From assembly GCA_937925645.1 (NCBI GenBank), contig CALAMB010000475.1, positions 1 to 8,289 on the forward strand: a stretch of DNA of 8,289 nt. The letters run 5' to 3'. Source of the DNA: an uncultured Acidobacteriota bacterium. Lineage in GTDB: Bacteria > Acidobacteriota > JAAYUB01. This document shows positions 7,149 to 8,289 of the stretch, piece by piece (positions within the stretch are counted from its first letter, which is position 1; each line of letters starts with the position of its first letter). The position numbers and the translations under genes were made by a program. The notes beneath the pieces were generated by a model that was not told the origin of the DNA, made no database searches, and saw only the letters and a list, made by a program, of their open reading frames with translations.

Positions 7149-7178
7149 TTGACAAAATTGCGCGTCCTCTGCTAATTA
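7149..7178 (+). promoter_or_regulatory. Putative promoter for pilM
   Basis: The plus strand has a perfect TTGACA -35 box at 7149-7154. The -10 is ambiguous: GCTAAT at 7171-7176 with a 16-base spacer, or TAATTA at 7173-7178 with an 18-base spacer and an upstream TGC resembling an extended -10. The leader to the pilM ATG would be about 50 bases. No sigma54 GG/GC pair at -24/-12 is seen, although pilus genes sometimes use that factor. Confidence 0.5.
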
Positions 7179-7238
7179 AACTACATAAACACTTAAATAA
7201 CAGACAGGTGAACACGAAATTCCAAGATAGAGGAATTT

Positions 7239-8289
7239 ATGCTGTTTAAATCAAAACAAATTGTCGGACTCGACATCGGCTCCACCTCAGTGAAGATTGT
7301 TGGACTGAAACCCGGCAAAAAGAACGAGTTTGAATTGCTCCATCTGGGCGTGGAACAGCTGGCACCCGACACAATCGTGGACGGCGCCATCATGGCCAAG
7401 CTCCCGGTCGCTGAAGCCATCAACCGAATCTACAACTTGCAGGGGATCAAGGTCAACCACGTCGCCACTTCGATCTCCGGGCACTCCGTCATCGTCAAGA
7501 AAGTGAACCTGCCGGCCCAGAGCCCGGAAGAGCTGTCCGAATCCATCATGTGGGAAGCGGAACAGTACATCCCCTTCGACATCTCCGACGTGAACGTGGA
7601 CTACGAGATTCTCAAGAGCGTGCCGGGCACCGGAACGATCGAGGTGCTGCTGGTCGCGGTCAAGAAGGAAAAAATCTCCGACCACACCAGCGTGATCAAC
7701 CTGGCGGGCAAGGTGCCGTCCATCGTCGACATCGACGCGTTCGCCCTGCTCACCTCTTACGTCTTCAACTACCAGCCGACTGGGCAGACCGTAACGGCCC
7801 TCCTCAACATCGGCGCCAGCATCACCAACCTGTGCATCGCCAAGGGGTCCGAACTTCTGTTCACCCGCGACATCTCCATCGGCGGCAACCAGTACACGGA
7901 CTTCCTGCAAAAAGGCCTCAGCATCAGTTTTGAAGAAGCTGAGAAGGTCAAGCGGGGTGCTGCCGTGGGCGGAGTCAACGAGGCCGAAGTCCATCGGATC
8001 ATGGACTCGGTTTCCGAGATCATCGAATTGGAAATCCAGAAGACGTTCGATTTCTTCAAGGCCACCACCACGACCGACCGCATCGACCGCATGATCCTGA
8101 GCGGCGGCGCGGCCCGGACCCGCGGCCTGTCGGAGCACCTGTCCCAGAAATTCGAGGTCCCGGTCGAGATATTCAACTCTTTCAAGCGGATCACCTACAA
8201 TCCTCAGAAATTCGATTCATCGTTTATTAATGACATTTCTCCACGAGTTGCCATCGCTGTCGGATTGGCAATGAGAAGCACGGAGGACA
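7239..8289 (+). CDS. pilM: Type IV pilus assembly protein PilM (runs off the right edge)
   Basis: PilM is an actin-like, nucleotide-binding cytoplasmic protein. In type IV pilus systems it forms the inner-membrane alignment complex by gripping the N-terminal tail of PilN. The visible 350 residues start MLFKSKQIVGLDIGSTSVKI, with the phosphate-1 motif GLDIGSTSVK at 10-19. A second phosphate motif, ALLNIGASITNL, begins at residue 187, and the adenosine motif ILSGGAARTRGL is at 286-297. No stop codon is reached, but AVGLAMRSTED at the edge resembles the end of the family, so only a few residues are probably missing. AGAGGAA (7229-7235) is the ribosome-binding site for the ATG at 7239. There is no signal peptide or membrane segment, as expected. 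In other genomes pilN, pilO, pilP and pilQ usually follow; here that would lie outside the window. Confidence 0.95.
   Translation, partial: MLFKSKQIVGLDIGSTSVKIVGLKPGKKNEFELLHLGVEQLAPDTIVDGAIMAKLPVAEAINRIYNLQGIKVNHVATSISGHSVIVKKVNLPAQSPEELSESIMWEAEQYIPFDISDVNVDYEILKSVPGTGTIEVLLVAVKKEKISDHTSVINLAGKVPSIVDIDAFALLTSYVFNYQPTGQTVTALLNIGASITNLCIAKGSELLFTRDISIGGNQYTDFLQKGLSISFEEAEKVKRGAAVGGVNEAEVHRIMDSVSEIIELEIQKTFDFFKATTTTDRIDRMILSGGAARTRGLSEHLSQKFEVPVEIFNSFKRITYNPQKFDSSFINDISPRVAIAVGLAMRSTED

Larger units (their letters stand above)
7024..7238. promoter_or_regulatory. AT-rich divergent intergenic region between pyrE and pilM
   Basis: This is the only long non-coding stretch in the window, and its base composition drops sharply to AT-rich from about 7100 to 7200 while both neighbours are GC-rich. 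It holds promoter-like boxes in both directions, poly-A/T tracts that could act as UP elements, and three copies of AATTGAA (7058-7064, 7089-7095, and inverted at 7136-7142). An inverted repeat, TGAACC at 7061-7066 and GGTTCA at 7096-7101, overlaps the pyrE -10 box. I see no small ORF with a ribosome-binding site, no tRNA and no clear terminator hairpin. Confidence 0.7.

Noticed and set aside
7287..8138. 283-codon minus-strand open frame opposite pilM
   Set aside because: It mirrors pilM codons exactly; the translation is Asp/Val/Gly-rich filler, while the plus strand encodes PilM with all three nucleotide-binding motifs.
1..8289. Search for CRISPR arrays, insertion sequences, tRNA/rRNA genes, toxin-antitoxin pairs or an undescribed system
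   Set aside because: Nearly all sequence is taken up by seven conserved housekeeping genes, and I found no regularly spaced repeats, transposase motifs, terminal inverted repeats or cloverleaf-like sequence in the remainder.

Overview
The window is a GC-rich bacterial chromosomal segment holding seven recognisable housekeeping genes and one AT-rich divergent promoter region. I see no RNA gene, insertion sequence, CRISPR array, prophage gene, attachment site or uncharacterised defence-type system. Genes are closely packed and codon use avoids TTA, CTA and TCA. A pilM gene and a mutS2 gene beside ruvAB and polA suit a Gram-negative, type IV pilus-bearing bacterium. An Acidobacteriota or deltaproteobacterial-type lineage is my guess from protein flavour only, with low confidence.

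Layout from left to right. Six genes are on the minus strand, so they are read from right to left: pyrE (7023 to 6445), truA (6394 to 5627), ruvA (5542 to 4931), ruvB (4929 to 3892), polA (3886 to 1328) and mutS2 (1319 running off the left edge). The seventh gene, pilM, is on the plus strand from 7239 and runs off the right edge only a few residues before its expected C-terminus. The largest non-coding stretch is the 215-base gap between pyrE and pilM. It carries promoter-like sequences facing both ways.

The minus-strand genes appear to form two units. pyrE and truA are 50 bases apart with no visible terminator and probably share a promoter (TATAAT at 7106-7101). The 84-base gap after truA holds a good sigma70-type promoter (TTGAAC, 17 bases, TATAAG) pointing into ruvA. 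From there ruvA, ruvB, polA and mutS2 are separated by 1, 5 and 8 bases, with ribosome-binding sites lying across the preceding stop codons. This looks like a translationally coupled DNA repair and recombination operon: RuvAB branch-migrates Holliday junctions, Pol I fills gaps and removes primers, and MutS2 acts on branched DNA or stalled ribosomes. ruvC, often next to ruvAB, is not in the window.

The points most worth a second look are in polA. Its proofreading domain has lost the catalytic carboxylates, the O-helix has Tyr where E. coli Pol I has Phe762, and one 5'-nuclease metal ligand appears to be Glu instead of Asp. These are variations within a known family, not a new system.
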